Of a stretch of 64,000 bases of DNA, positions 33,231 through 45,419 are shown piece by piece. The first letter of the stretch is position 1; every line of letters begins with the position of its first letter. Below the pieces are notes generated by a model. The model had not been told where the DNA came from and searched no databases. It saw nothing but the letters and a program-made list of their open reading frames with translations. The translations under genes were made by a program, and so were the position numbers. Source of the DNA: Ulota crispa (Eukaryota; Streptophyta; Bryopsida; Orthotrichales; Orthotrichaceae); contig OY987244.1 in the NCBI GenBank assembly GCA_963920765.1, positions 2,501-66,500 of the forward strand, in the 5' to 3' direction.

Positions 33231-35445
33231 ACTCCCACTTTGCAAATGGCTGAAGTTTCTAATATTCATAGCTCTTGTCAAACGCTCATATCTATTCCTC
33301 GCCAACGCCTTTGTCCTCACATCTGCCAAGATGTTCTAAGTTTGGCAATACTCCAATGTGATGCTTCCTTCTTCACCTTCTCTTTCACAAAATGGTATTG
33401 CACCTCAATGTGTTTTGTTTTTGCATGGTGCACTAGATTCTTGGTAAAAGTTATGGCACCTTGATTATCACACAAGATCAAGATATTCTCCATGTCCTCA
33501 TACTCCACATCCTCCAAGAACTGCCTTAGCCATGTAGCCTCTATTGTACAATAGTTTGCCGCCATGTACTCTGCCTCCTTTGTTGATAAAGCCACCATAG
33601 ATTGTTTTTTGCTACTCTATGACACCATATCCTCTCCAAGGCTAAATGCATAATCTATGGTGGATTTTTTATTGTTGGCTTTGCCAATCTAATCAGCATT
33701 GAAATACCTGATCAAGCATATGTGTCTTCTTAATTGCAACTTCACATGAAAAGTACTCTTGAGGTACCTCATGATTCTCTTCATTGCCATCCAATGACTC
33801 CATCTTAGTCACGCCATGTATTGACTCACCGTACTAATGACAAAGGTCAAATTGTCCCTTGTAGTCACCGTGGCATACATCAAAGATCCAACTGCTGATT
33901 TATAAGGTATACTTACTATCTTCAAAGCATCCATATCATACTTCTCCATGCTAAGCTTTACAAACTTCACATTGGTGTCCAATGGAGTATCAATGGATTT
34001 GCAATTTTCCATGCCAAACCGCTTGAGTACCTCTTTCATATTCTTGGCTTGGCTCATCCTGATGCTCCTTGCACCTTGAGCTCTCGCAAACTCCACTCCA
34101 AAGCTGTAGTGCAACTATCCCAAGTCCGTCATCTTGTACTCTGCCTGCAACTTAACTTTCAATGCACCCATGGTCTCTACATTGCTAGTGAAAATATTCA
34201 AGTCATTAACATATACAAACACAAGTATCACATGAACTCTCATTTATACAAAATACAAACTATGATCAATTACACTCTTCTCAAAACCAAAATCTAAAAG
34301 ACTTGCATTAATCTTTAGATAACATGTCTTCGATGTTTGTCTCAGCCTATACAAAAACTTTGTAAACTTGCAAACAAGGTCTTCATAATCACATTGCATA
34401 AATCCTTTGAGTTGCTCCATGTAGATGTTTGTCTTTCAAATTGCCGTTGAGGAAGGCCATCTTCACATCCATTTAGTGCATTTCTAAGTACAATGATGCT
34501 CTAAAGACCACAACACACCGTATGGTGGTGAACTTGGCCACCAGAGCAAAAATCTTGTAGAAATCTACTCCTTAGCTTAACATATTTTCCTTGCCACCGA
34601 CCTTGCCTTGTAGCGTACAATCTCCCTCGTGACATCTCTCTTGGTTTTGAACATCCATTTGCATCCCACCGTCTTGCGAGATGTAGGAAAGATGGTCAAC
34701 TTTTAGGTGTAGTTGGCATGGAAAGAGTGGTATTCTTCTTCCATGGCTGCCTTCCCTTTGCTTGCATTCCGAGACTTCAAAGCCTCTTTAAATATAGTGG
34801 GTCATGAACAATGACTACATTAGCATGATCAGAATTGAAAGATGGTTGAAAAAAGATGGGTTTCTTTTACCACTCTTCTGAAGGCTTGCTTACTTTTGCA
34901 GATCGCCGCACACCTCTCATATAATGGCTATCTCCCACTTTAGCGCTTGGCGTAATGCCTTGTGCTTTCTTCTTCTTTGTGACCTTTTTGGATTTAAAAC
35001 CCTCACCACCTTGACTTGCACTTGTATCTTTTATAAGGTCACCAACTCCATCCTCAAACAGATGATCTTTATCATCTCCATTATCATCATTATCATCGTC
35101 ATATAAGAGTGTTAGAGGTGTGTTTACAACAAGGTCACTACTGCTTCTACTTGGACCCAACTCCAACTCCTTTTGCAAATTTTCATGCTTGTAAAAGGTC
35201 ACATCACAACATTGAATGATCTTCTTAGACTCCAAACAAATCAGCATAAATGCTTTGGAGCCCTCACAATATCCCAAAAAGAAACACCTCACCGCCTTTG
35301 CATCAAACTTGGTCTTCGATGCATCGGAGATCTTGGCATATGTAACACCTCCAAACATCCTAATGTGTGTCACTAACGGCCTTCTTCTATTCCAAGCCTC
35401 TTTTGGAGTCTTGCCATTTATCGCACAAGTTGGACATTGATTGCA
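33231..35445 (-). mobile_element. Ty1/copia retrotransposon fossil, 5'-truncated
   Basis: Minus-strand remnant of a Ty1/copia LTR retrotransposon. Parts in element order: C-terminal integrase (about 35.44-34.87 kb, with HIRMFGGVTYAKI and RCFFLGYCEGSKAF), reverse transcriptase (about 34.7-33.8 kb) and RNase H (about 33.6-33.3 kb, with STKEAEYMAA and HIEVQYHFVKEKV). A purine tract and a probable LTR start follow near 33231. Gag, protease and the front of integrase are absent; sequence upstream of 35445 changes to foldback-type repeat. The element is broken, with several interruptions, and looks old. Confidence 0.93.
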
Positions 35446-35534
35446 AATATATAGTACTCTTGCATATATACAAGTTCAGCCCATTCTACCATTCCAAAAA
35501 CTTAGCATTTTACAAAATAGAATTGGCAATTTTG

Positions 35535-35910
35535 TATTTTGTATCATTGGCCTATAATTCTTATACAATCTTGATCAAGCATACCAAATTTTGAGTTCAA
35601 AAAATCAAAATCCTATTTTTGGTGAATTATTTTAGACAAAATTCATGGTTTTACTTGACAATTGATTAAAAAACTTTAGTGATGAATTTTTTAGATTTGA
35701 TTGCATGGATATGTAGGAATTATTTGTACGCACATCTTTTCTTTGAATTAAAACCTTCAAAAAATTTCAAAATTCCTTCTATAGAGATTTTAGTATTAGG
35801 CCCATCATGACCAAATTTAGTAAAATAGATATCTCCATTCTTTACTTAGATATTAAAATTTGAGTCATACAATGTGGTTAAATTTGCACCTTTGAGCAAA
35901 ACACAATTGA
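35535..35910. repeat. Half copy of the GATTGCATGGATA foldback family
   Basis: Left arm and centre only: TTGATCAAGCATACCAAATT, TAGTGATGAATTTT, AGATTTGATTGCATGGATAT, then GTGGTTAAATTTGCACC as in the centre of the copies at 19206 and 25537. The right arm is missing. It lies next to the truncated side of the copia fossil. Confidence 0.75.
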
Positions 35911-36223
35911 ACGTCCTAAACCCTACCATTGAAGGATGAAGTCATAACCCTAATCCCCTAAATCCAACCTCGAATTGGAAATCCTTTGTGTAGGAAAGCC
36001 ACTGGAATAAGCTTATTTATTCAAAATTTTGTTCAAGACTAGCAATATGGGTCATAGAAATGATCAGTGGTGCCATGTTTGTAACATGTCCAAAAGTTAT
36101 TTTTGGAACCACAATATTGCAATGAAACCATAAATACTCCAAACTTGTAAATCAAAATTTTAGACCTACATTGAATTTTGAATGGGCAACCTCATAGATT
36201 AAAAATGTACAAAGACATGTGTA

Positions 36224-36246
36224 TCTATATATATATACATATATAT
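36224..36246. repeat. Short TA-rich microsatellite
   Basis: Alternating TATATATATACATATATAT. Confidence 0.8.
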
Positions 36247-36782
36247 GGGGCGACACAAAGATCCATTCCTCACTCAAACCCTTCCTACACAATCAATAGT
36301 TCACCAACTTAAAATTTTAATATTACATATCTTAAAAGAAAGTAGATTGATAATGTATTGGTGATAGATTAATGGTGGATTTGTAGTAATTTTAAAAGCA
36401 TGTCAACTATATTTTGTTACTATATAAGAAAATTGCTTTTAAAACTTTTTTACATTTGATTCATATCAAATTTTACCACATTGTATGCCTCTTTCTATCT
36501 ACAAGAGGCTTCCTTAAGTTGAGGAAATTTCAAGCTATAAAAGATGGTTCAAAGCTAAAATCATTGTTGGTCAAAAGGTACAAGTTGATGAATATAGCAT
36601 ATTTGATATTGCAAAATTGCACTTGACATGGATTAAAAGGTATGGAGTTGGAAAGGTGTACTCTTCAAATTTTAAAGTATATTTCCATTTTTAAATTTTC
36701 AAAATATGTAATTGGTTTTAGATTTGATGAAGAATTGATTGCATGGAAAGGGTTGTAATGGGAATGGATTTTTTTGTTCACA

Positions 36783-36783
<1 letters not shown>

Positions 36784-36812
<29 letters not shown>
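36784..36812. repeat. (TA)n microsatellite
   Basis: About 29 bp of uninterrupted alternating TA directly left of a foldback MITE. Confidence 0.9.
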
Positions 36813-36815
<3 letters not shown>

Positions 36816-36817
36816 GC

Positions 36818-37220
36818 GAATTGATATGCGTACCACACCTTCTTGACTATTCCACCAAACTTTGAGGTAAATATAAAATTTCTACCATTAGAAAGTTGAA
36901 TTTGAGAATTTGGAATTCAAATTTGGACTCAAAGACCAAGAGTTTGTCTAGGATCTCAAAAGAAGTTCTAATTGAACAACACTCAATGAAAAAGCTCATC
37001 TTTTTTATAAACAAAAGTAAAAGTTGTACTTTTCCTGCAAGCTAAGTTTTTTCATTGGGTGTTGTTCAACTACAATATTTTATTTTGGTTCCGCACAAAA
37101 TACAAGTCTTGAAGTCCAAATCTGAACTCCAAATTCTCATATTCAGCTTTTTGATGGTAGAAATTAAATATTTATCCAAGGTGGGATAGTCAAGAAGGTA
37201 TGGTATGCATATCTATTTTC
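36818..37220. mobile_element. Foldback MITE, copy 2 (TGCACACC family)
   Basis: The left GAATTGATATGCGTACCACA, CCTTCTTGAC, TCTACCATTAGAAAGTTGAA is mirrored by CAGCTTTTTGATGGTAGAAA, GTCAAGAAGG and TATGGTATGCATATC on the right. The centre has AACAACACTCAATGAAAAAG and its inverse. Its right edge is 7 bp from the assembly gap, suggesting the repeat hindered assembly. Confidence 0.88.
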
Positions 37221-37226
37221 TATATT

Positions 37227-37426
37227 NNNNNNNNNNNNNNNNNNNNNNNNNNNNNNNNNNNNNNNNNNNNNNNNNNNNNNNNNNNNNNNNNNNNNNNNNN
37301 NNNNNNNNNNNNNNNNNNNNNNNNNNNNNNNNNNNNNNNNNNNNNNNNNNNNNNNNNNNNNNNNNNNNNNNNNNNNNNNNNNNNNNNNNNNNNNNNNNNN
37401 NNNNNNNNNNNNNNNNNNNNNNNNNN
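37227..37426. other. Assembly gap, 200 N
   Basis: Exactly 200 undetermined bases, probably a fixed-size placeholder. Apparent ORFs across it are artefacts. Confidence 0.98.
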
Positions 37427-40400
37427 TATTGTGATGCATGATCTACTTTTTGCAATATTGAATATCTTAGAAGAAAGGAAAACAAGGAAGTTGTTCATTT
37501 TTATTGTAAAAAACGTATACTTTTGTGAACCCCGGCATATAATATGAAGTTCAACCTTTGCTTTATGCTCTTACCACTTGAAAAATGTAACGGTAAAATG
37601 AAGATTTGTACATCCACATCTTGAAAACTAAAAAATTGAATATTAAATGAATGAAAACAAAGAAACAACATGTAAGTTTGGATATTGCAAAATTTCAAGA
37701 TAATTACATTGTAGTAGGACCTTTGGTTCATTTAGATATTAATTTTTTATATAGAAAGATACTTATAAAAGTGTTTCAAATATAATGTAACACATGAAGA
37801 ATAAATATTTATGTATATTTTCATGTCAAACATTTTTTCATTTATAGTTATTTCAAAAAAGCTACTTTTGAGGGCCTATTTACACCATTGACCTAGGCAT
37901 GTGACTAAGTCATTTTAAATGATATGATTGGATAAAAAAGCTAGCTCGTCCAAAGTTGCAATTCACTACCTCATGGAAAAGGAAATGATCATGGGTAAGA
38001 ATGGGTGAGAAAGTGACATCATATTCTACATGTCATGAACTAGATAACACATGGTGATTACAAATTGTTTATGTTCAAGCAACCTTGAGAGGTTCTTTGG
38101 CAGTATTTTTATTTTAATCAAGCTATTCCAACAATTATGATCAATATGCTTCTATCAATATTTATTGTTGCTTAATATGAAGAATGATGTTTAACCATTT
38201 TATTTTTATCATGACATAGTTTTAACTGCTAGAATGTTGTTGTACTACAAAAAATGAATTTTGGTTGCAGGGATTTTTTTCTTATGATAGTAAATACAAT
38301 TAATGGACACATTCATTAAATTGAGTGAATTTTTGTCAAGTTATATGATATTTCACTATGAATTATATTGGACAAGTGCACCATGACAAAGAAATAATCA
38401 TTTACTTTGTATTTTCTCTTTGTACAAATGACTATAGCTTTCATAGTCAATTTTGTTATTTTCATAATTATAAGTCTCTTCTTGTATTTTTCAACACTCA
38501 AGTTTTGATAATGTATTAAGAAGTGATAAGAAAATTCAGAGGGAGGTAGGACAAAATAAGAAAGAGAAAATGAGAAAATAGTAGAGTAAATAGTTAAACT
38601 TCCAAGGAACTTGTCTAAGTTCACTTTGCACTACTGCCATTTACCAATACATGAGAATATTCACTGTTTGGAATTAGTTGGGACTAAAAATACTTGCAAA
38701 GACAAAAACAAAGAGTTTGCTCTTGGCCAGTAATGTAGAAAGCTCCTAAGTCAAAAATAATATTTTGTACAACTTGAGGTACAACTACATGGAGAGAAAA
38801 AGCAAAAAAACATAAATTATGAACATTACATGTAACTCGATCATCATTAGATGGTCATTCAAAAAGATTTTATTACATGGGAAATGAAAAAAGTTATAAG
38901 ACTTCTCAAAAAGGTTACATAATGCTACCAATGACTAAATAGAAACTCTACAACAATTACAAAAGAAAAAATTTCTATGTTTTATTATTAATTTTAGAAA
39001 AAAAAATTACAAATTTGTCATATAATTTAAATGTGTTGTAAAATCATTAAAATTTTAATAATAGAAGTATAATCAATAAAACACTATTAGATTCTAGTAT
39101 TTCCAATGATTCAAAATATCTTAGCTAATGAATCAAAGAATTTCAAATACTTTGTTGCTTGGAGTACTAGAATTTGAACTCATGAATCATGATTTCCATC
39201 ACCTAAAGATGGCACATTGCCAAACTATGTTGTATTCCAATAATTTTTAACATTTGCTAAGAATGTTTGAATTTGTAGTAACTATTATTAACCATCTTAC
39301 ACATTCTCTAACTTCATAAATAGTTAATTCTTCATGTAAATTATTTTATGCTATTTTGTGATGACATGCCATGGTAAAATTGATGAATATGTTGCTCTTA
39401 GGAAGCAATACTAATAAAAACACCATATTTGTTATAATGAGAGAATGGGAACCTCTAAAAATAAACATGTTGATTTTGATCAAAATCACCAATTTCCATT
39501 AAAATGAGAGTTTTCAGCTTGAATCAAGCTAATTGACATAAAACTTCTTGATTTTAGGTCAAATTTGAAAGGTTTTATGTCAATTCAATTTTGTTTGAGC
39601 TGAATTGACCTAAACCCTTTTGTTGAGTTGACTTGATTTTATTTTGAATTTTGGTTAAATTGCCTTTCATTTCACTAAAAAACTCTCATACAAATATGGT
39701 TTTTACATGTTAATTAGGATCCAAGTAGCCAGATATTTAAAACATGTTCAATATATCATTTACAAAAAAAATATGTATGTTTGTATTTTTTATATATTGC
39801 TATATATAAAAGTGCTAGTAACTTCTATTATTACATACTTTATAAAAATAAAAAAACTAAATTAAGTTCAAATACTCAAATTGTACAAAAATACCATTCT
39901 ATGAATCTATTTGAAATAAATTGATTAAAAAAAGGTGTTGTGAAAAATCTTCATTTAACTCAATAGAGTTAATATTTTCATTAGAAAGTTTTTAAAAAAA
40001 ATTAGGTAAGCAAACTCTTCTATCTTATTCAATCAAAACTAAATGGCTTCAAGGTGCTTATCAATACCTATAAGAGGAAAAATGAAATAAATGAAGATGA
40101 ACCTCCAGAGCAGTCTCAAATCTTAAGTATTGAGTTAGAAAACATTATATTGGATTACCGCTAGAAAACTTTTATCCACAAAACTTTTGACATAGCATGA
40201 ATAGTAAACATATAGGAGTCAATAGTATTTTGATTGCTCATTTGAATGCAATGATTATTTTAAAGTTAAACAAATATTGGCTACCTATAACTATTTCTAA
40301 TTGAATTTTAAAGATCACAAATCTTGTTCTCCTAAGTAATGCTATCACTAGTAATAGCCTTCAGTATTAGGTTCTCAGCATAGTTTATAGTTTGGGCATG

Positions 40401-40480
40401 TAAATTGCAATATTTCTATATATTCAAGAAAATGCGTGCGTTGTATCTAAATTGATTTCAACTAAGGAAAAAAGTGCAAC
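37427..40480. other. AT-rich sequence with a weak local hairpin
   Basis: No exon-like segment or ORF above 102 codons. Around 39520-39610, AATTGACATAAAAC is followed by its inverse GTTTTATGTCAATT, with weaker outer similarity (ATGAGAGTTTT on both sides), possibly a degraded small foldback. Confidence 0.4.
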
Positions 40481-40486
40481 CTTAAT

Positions 40487-40746
40487 TAAGAGATTTGATC
40501 TATGCACACCGGTGGGTTGATATTTGCACACCCCCCCTGCCATTAATTTTAGATTTCTACCATCATAAAGCTGAATTTGAAAATTTTGAATTCAAATTTG
40601 GATTTAGAGACCATGATGCAGCTTAGAACCATACAAAAAGTTGCAATTCAACAATACCCTATGAAAAAGCTTGAGAAAATCTAAAGTTAATTCCAAAGGG
40701 GGTGTGCAAATATCAACCTTGGTGTGCACATATCAATTCCCTTAAT
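40487..40746. mobile_element. Foldback MITE, copy 3 (TGCACACC family), internally deleted
   Basis: The left arm (TTTGATCTATGCACACC, GTTGATATTTGCACACCCCC, TTTCTACCATCATAAAGCTG) is full-length. The right keeps only the terminal ~60 bp (GGGGGTGTGCAAATATCAAC, GTGTGCACATATCAA). CTTAATTA flanks both sides (40481-40488 and 40741-40748), a candidate 8-bp target duplication, although it is itself near-palindromic. Confidence 0.85.
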
Positions 40747-41150
40747 TAGTACTTGAGAACTTGTTTGTAAAATAACCTAACTCAAACTAAAATACTTCAT
40801 AGAGCTCATGTTGAAACAAATCCATACAAGTAATTGACAAGTATGCAATTATTTGTGTTGAATTATAAAGATTAAAAGAAATTAGCTATGCTTGAACAAC
40901 TTCAATTATAAACTATCATTACAATTCACACCCAAAAAATTTGAGTGAGCATGAAATATCGATTCATTATTGATTTCACTTACTCTATATCCTTTCATTT
41001 TTTTAATTGTCTTGCATATAAGCAAATAACTATAATGCGTCTGTCTACAAGTATATTGTAACCAAGCATATAAAGGAAACAATGGTATAGTGGAACTCCT
41101 CTAAACTAATGTCTCTTGAACTAGTATCTTGCATGTTCCAGCACTACCCA

Positions 41151-42332
41151 CACTAGTAGAAAACTCCGTCCAAAACAATAGAAAACCAATAGTTTCTAGT
41201 TGATTTGGGCACTTGCCCACACTAGTTGACTAATTTAACCGAATTTTGTAAAAAACTAAATACGTCCTGTTTGATTGGACACCATTATCTAAATCTACAA
41301 AAAATTTGGAATCTTTTGGAAATCTTTTGGGAATTTTTTGTGAATCTTTAAGAATATTTAAGAATCTTTTAAAAATCATTGAGAATCTTTTCAAGATTTT
41401 TAAGAATATTTAAGAATCTTTTCAAGATTTCAAAATGTTTGAGAATCTTTGAGAATCTTTGAGAATCTTTGAGAATCTTTCAGGAATCTTTGAGAATCTT
41501 TTGAAATCTTTGGGAATCTTTTCAAGTTTTTTTGGAATCTTTGAGAATGTTTGAGAATATTTGTGAATCTTTGAGAATCTTTGAGAATCTTCTTGGAATA
41601 TTTGAGAATTCTTTAGAATCTTTGAGAATAGTTTGGAATATTTGAGAATCTTTGGAAATGTTCTAGGAATTTTGAAATTTTTTGAGAATTTTTGAAAATC
41701 TTTAAGAATCTTCTTAGAATCTTTGAGCAAGTTTGAGAATCTTTAAGAATCTTTGGAAATCTTTGAGAATCTTTTTGAAAATTCTAAAAATCTTTGAAAA
41801 TCTTTGAGAAATTTCAAGAACCTTTTTGGAATCTTTGAGAATCTTTTTAAAATCTTTATGAAATTTGTTAAAGTACTTCAAAATATTTATAGAAATTGAA
41901 TTTCTTAGACTGAATTAGAGTCCTTTAGGAATCTTTTTGTAATTCATCAAAATACTTTGAAATATTTTTAATAAAAAAACTATTACAATAGTTTAGGTTT
42001 GTTTTTGAAATCTTTCTAGAATTTTTTTGGACCTCATTAAAATGCTTTGAAGTTTTAAAACATAAAAGAAGTTTTAATAAAAAATAGAATCTTTTAGAAG
42101 TTTGAGTGTACATTGACTGGTTTTATTTTCTTTACTTTTCACAATTTGGTTAGATTTAAAATTAGCAGCCTTTAAAGTCAAGTAAAAACATGACCATAAT
42201 AACAAAAAAATCAATAGAAAATCAACATACTCTTGTTGAAAAGTACCCAAATCAACTTGACCAAATCAGCAGAAAAAATCAACAGTTTTTGGTTGAAATT
42301 CTATTGATTTTGTGCTAAATTTTCTACTAGTG
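41151..42332. mobile_element. Non-autonomous CACTA element, 1182 bp
   Basis: Starts CACTAGTAGAAAACTCC and ends AATTTTCTACTAGTG, about 13 bp of terminal inverted repeat in the plant CACTA form. CCA flanks both ends (41148-41150 and 42333-42335), the 3-bp duplication expected. Subterminal motifs such as ATAGAAAACCAATAG and TTGATTTGGGCACTT recur inverted near the right end. The interior is a decamer array (41290-41870) and AT-rich filler, with no transposase ORF. Confidence 0.92.
41290..41870. repeat. Array of ~10-bp units, core GAGAATCTTT, inside the CACTA element
   Basis: Dozens of GAGAATCTTT and near variants (GGAATCTTT, AAGAATCTTT) in one orientation, spacing about 10-13 bp. A 102-residue minus-strand ORF made of FSKILKDSQRF-like repeats comes from the array and is not a gene. 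Confidence 0.9.
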
Positions 42333-42409
42333 CCACCCCTTTCCACTTCATTGTATAAGAAACAACCTCTAGTCCCTAGCATATTAGTTTAGAGGAGTTC
42401 TATTGAGTA

Positions 42410-43500
42410 GTTGAATCGTATAGGTTGTAAATGAACCTATTTGTAAGATTGTTTCTAATTCTATAAGGTACAATGTATTCAATAAATATTGTAAATCTAT
42501 TTGTGATTGTATAGCCATAAAAATCCAAATTTTAATGCTTTTATTACATAAAAAGCTTAGAAACTAATGGCTAATGTTGTTTAGTTGCATTAAAATAATG
42601 GAAATATATATTATAAAACATTTTTGCATAAAAATTTAAATTTACAAATATAGATTTCAAAATAGTATACGTAACCATAAAATTTTATGTTTCAAATTGT
42701 TATATACAGCTTTGCAACTAATCATAGTAATGTTTTGTGATGATTAGATTTCAAGTTTATAACAATATACATGTCACTATAAGAGCACTTCAACAACATA
42801 ATCTGAAAATTAAAAAAAAAACAACATAATACTATGAAATGATAAGTCTTACTTATCAATTGATTAATGAATAGAATTTCATTTCACATAATAATAAACA
42901 AAGAAAACTCCTCACTCATTCTTGATACCAGCTGAAAGACAATAAAATAGGAAATAATAAAAACTATAATTACAATGATAATGAAAAATAATTCCTACAA
43001 AACTAGATACCTAGACATAAACACTTTTAAAAAACTATCCATTCAAAACTTTGAGTTAAAAAAAGATGTGTTCTTAATTATGTTAAATAAAAAATCAAGA
43101 ATAAAAATGTACATGTTCACATATTGGCATCACAAATGTAAAATTTGGAATCATGGCTACACCGAGAACTTTTGTAATAGCAATATTTGATTGCAAAACA
43201 AGGGCAACTAACAAATCATGTTAGACAAGTTGTCCTCCTTGTCATACCGACAAGGTTATGCCTGCCATTGCCCCCATGCTATTCCCCCATGCCATCTCCT
43301 CATGCCATCTGCTGTTAAACTTGTCATTATATTGGTTAAACTTGTACTCTACCCTATTTTAACACATAACTTGTCTTTGGCCAATTGGGTGGAGGACTTT
43401 GGCTTCAAACAAAAGTTAATCAAATTCAATTACATAAGTAGAAGATAAATGTAGAGAATATAGAAGCACATGTTTACAAACTTGTATGAAAACAATCTCC
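42410..43500. other. AT-rich sequence, nothing recognised
   Basis: No element ends or exon-like ORFs. Near 43262-43310 there is a short CCCCATGC/GCCATCT repeat like those in the flanking minisatellites. Confidence 0.4.
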
Positions 43501-43520
43501 ATTTAGGATATATTTCCCAT

Positions 43521-43625
43521 CCATTTAGCATCTACATAGCATCCATTTAGAATTCACTTAGCATATACTTAGCATCTACTTAGCATCCTTTTAGCATCCT
43601 TTTACCACCCATTTAGCATCCATCT
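43521..43625. repeat. Degenerate ~12-bp minisatellite, core TTAGCATC
   Basis: TTAGCATCTACA, TAGCATCCATTT, TTAGCATATACT, TTAGCATCTACT, TTAGCATCCTTT and TTAGCATCCATC follow each other head to tail. Confidence 0.85.
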
Positions 43626-43799
43626 ATTTTGCTTTTGTTTGAATTTCACTTTGGTTGAACTTGTTGTCTACTCTTTTTTTAGTTTTTTTAGTTTGGTCTT
43701 ATTTTGGTTAAACTCTTGCTTTACCCTATTTTTAGGATGAAAGCAAGTTAAAAATGGATTCACCAAACCAACGCACACACCCAATTTTTTGTACAACCC

Positions 43800-45400
43800 T
43801 AATTTACGCAGCCGTTGTGCCAACGGAGGCAACAAAAATATCAAGGTAATAAAGAAATTGTGCAATATCAATCTTATCCCTATGCTTCTTATCCTTGCGC
43901 CCCCAATCCCCATGTCCCCTACCACTATGCCTCTTATCTATGTGCCCCATCATCCTTGTGCCCCCTTATCCTTTTGCCCTCTATCCCAGTGCCCTCCTAT
44001 CTCAGTGCCCTCCTATCCTCGTGCCCTCCTATCCCCGTGCCCCCTTATTCCCATGCTCATTATCTTTGTGCCTCCTATCCATATGCCCTCCTATCCATGT
44101 GCCCTCCTAACTCCCATCCAAGTGTCTTCCTATTCCTGTGCCTCCTATCCTTATGCCTCATATCTTTGTATTTCCTATCCCCGTGCCCAATATTTTTGTG
44201 CCTCCCTATCCCTATGCATCATATCTTTGTGTTTTGTATTTTTGTGCGCCCTATCCTTGTGCCTTCATATCCCTATGCCACCTATCTCTGTGTACCCTAT
44301 CTTCAAGGCAACGCATTTTTTTCATGCTCACAACATCACGCACATGTTATACCAAATCTCACAAATTGCATGGGCTTGATTCGATGAAACATGTGGCCCA
44401 TTTTGTTGATTGTAGCACCATGTCACATTGAAACTTCTTTGTGACCCTCTCAGCGGCTTTGGAGCTCCCTTTAGCTCAATCTGATTGTTATAGAGAAAGT
44501 GTTGTGGTGTCACTTCTAGTTAAGTACCACATGAATCATGGAGTTACTCACGATTATTGGCTAAAAAAAATGTAAAAGGTGCAACTTGTTTAACTATTGT
44601 TTACTACTACATGCATGGAATGCGACTCATAGTTACACTTGAACTTCTTTATTTTTCATCCAAAATAGCCCAAAGGATTCTTTTATAGATATTGACTAGT
44701 TTACATACCTATGGTATCAACAAAGGCAACAAAAATATCCTTACAATAAACAAATGGTGCAAAGGAATCTTATCCCCATGCCCCCTATCATTGTGCTCCC
44801 TATCCCAAGCCTCTTATCCCATGTCGACCCCATTCATGCTCTCTTCTATCTCCATGCCCTCCCTATCTTCGGACCCTCTCTATCATGGTGCCCCCTATCC
44901 CCATGCCCCCTTCCTATCCATGTCCCCACTATCCCCGTGCCCCTCCATCTTTATGCCCCATGTCCCCATGCCCCCTATCCCCTTGACCTTATCCTTGTGC
45001 CCCCTATCACCGTGTTCCTTATCTTTGTGCCTCCAAAAATACAATCTTTTGAGTCACTCATTTTGATTGAGTGAAAGTGTTGTGGTGCAACCTCTAGTGA
45101 CTTGTTGTTAACTTTTAGTGAAACTGCTCAATCTAATTGGTTGAGAAAAAGTGATATAGTGTAACTTCTGGTGACTTGTTATACTTTATTGTTAACCACC
45201 ACATGAATCATGGAGCTACTCGCTTTTATTTGCTAAAGGGAATATAAATGGTGCAACTTGTCAATCTATTGTTTACTGCTACATGCATGGAATGCAACTC
45301 ATAGTTACACTCAAACTCTTTTACTTTTCATCCAAAACAACCCACAGGATTCTTTTATAGATATAGATAGATACATGTAGAGAATATAGAAGCACATGTA
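43800..45400. repeat. Tandem duplication carrying a GTGCCCCCTATCCC minisatellite
   Basis: Two units (about 43800-44695 and 44697-45400) share GGCAACAAAAATATC, a pyrimidine-rich array of ~15-bp units (43865-44300 and 44770-45030), then ACCACATGAATCATGGAG, TACTACATGCATGGAATGC and GGATTCTTTTATAGATAT. A 45-bp direct repeat, TGTAGAGAATATAGAAGCAC and onward, lies outside at 43449 and 45377. ORFs of up to 196 codons rich in CP and SL across the arrays are repeat-derived: three frames are open simultaneously. Confidence 0.85.
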
Positions 45401-45419
45401 TGAGAAACTTGTAGTGCTT

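Larger units (their letters stand above)
41088..42405. repeat. Older inverted repeat split by the CACTA element
   Basis: GGAACTCCTCTAAACTAATG at about 41093 is mirrored by ATTAGTTTAGAGGAGTTC at about 42383-42400, with 18 consecutive bases matching. Both lie outside the CACTA termini, so an inverted-repeat element was probably the target into which the CACTA element inserted. Confidence 0.6.

Noticed and set aside
37164-37547. Several ORFs spanning 37.2-37.5 kb
   Set aside because: They run through 200 N and carry no information.
41422-41730. 102-residue minus-strand ORF of FSKILKDSQ repeats
   Set aside because: Product of the GAGAATCTTT decamer array inside a CACTA element.
43789-44431. Overlapping ORFs up to 196 residues with Cys/Pro/Leu repeats, and similar ones at 44692-45074
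   Set aside because: Derived from a pyrimidine-rich minisatellite; all three forward frames are open and no start, splice or domain evidence exists.
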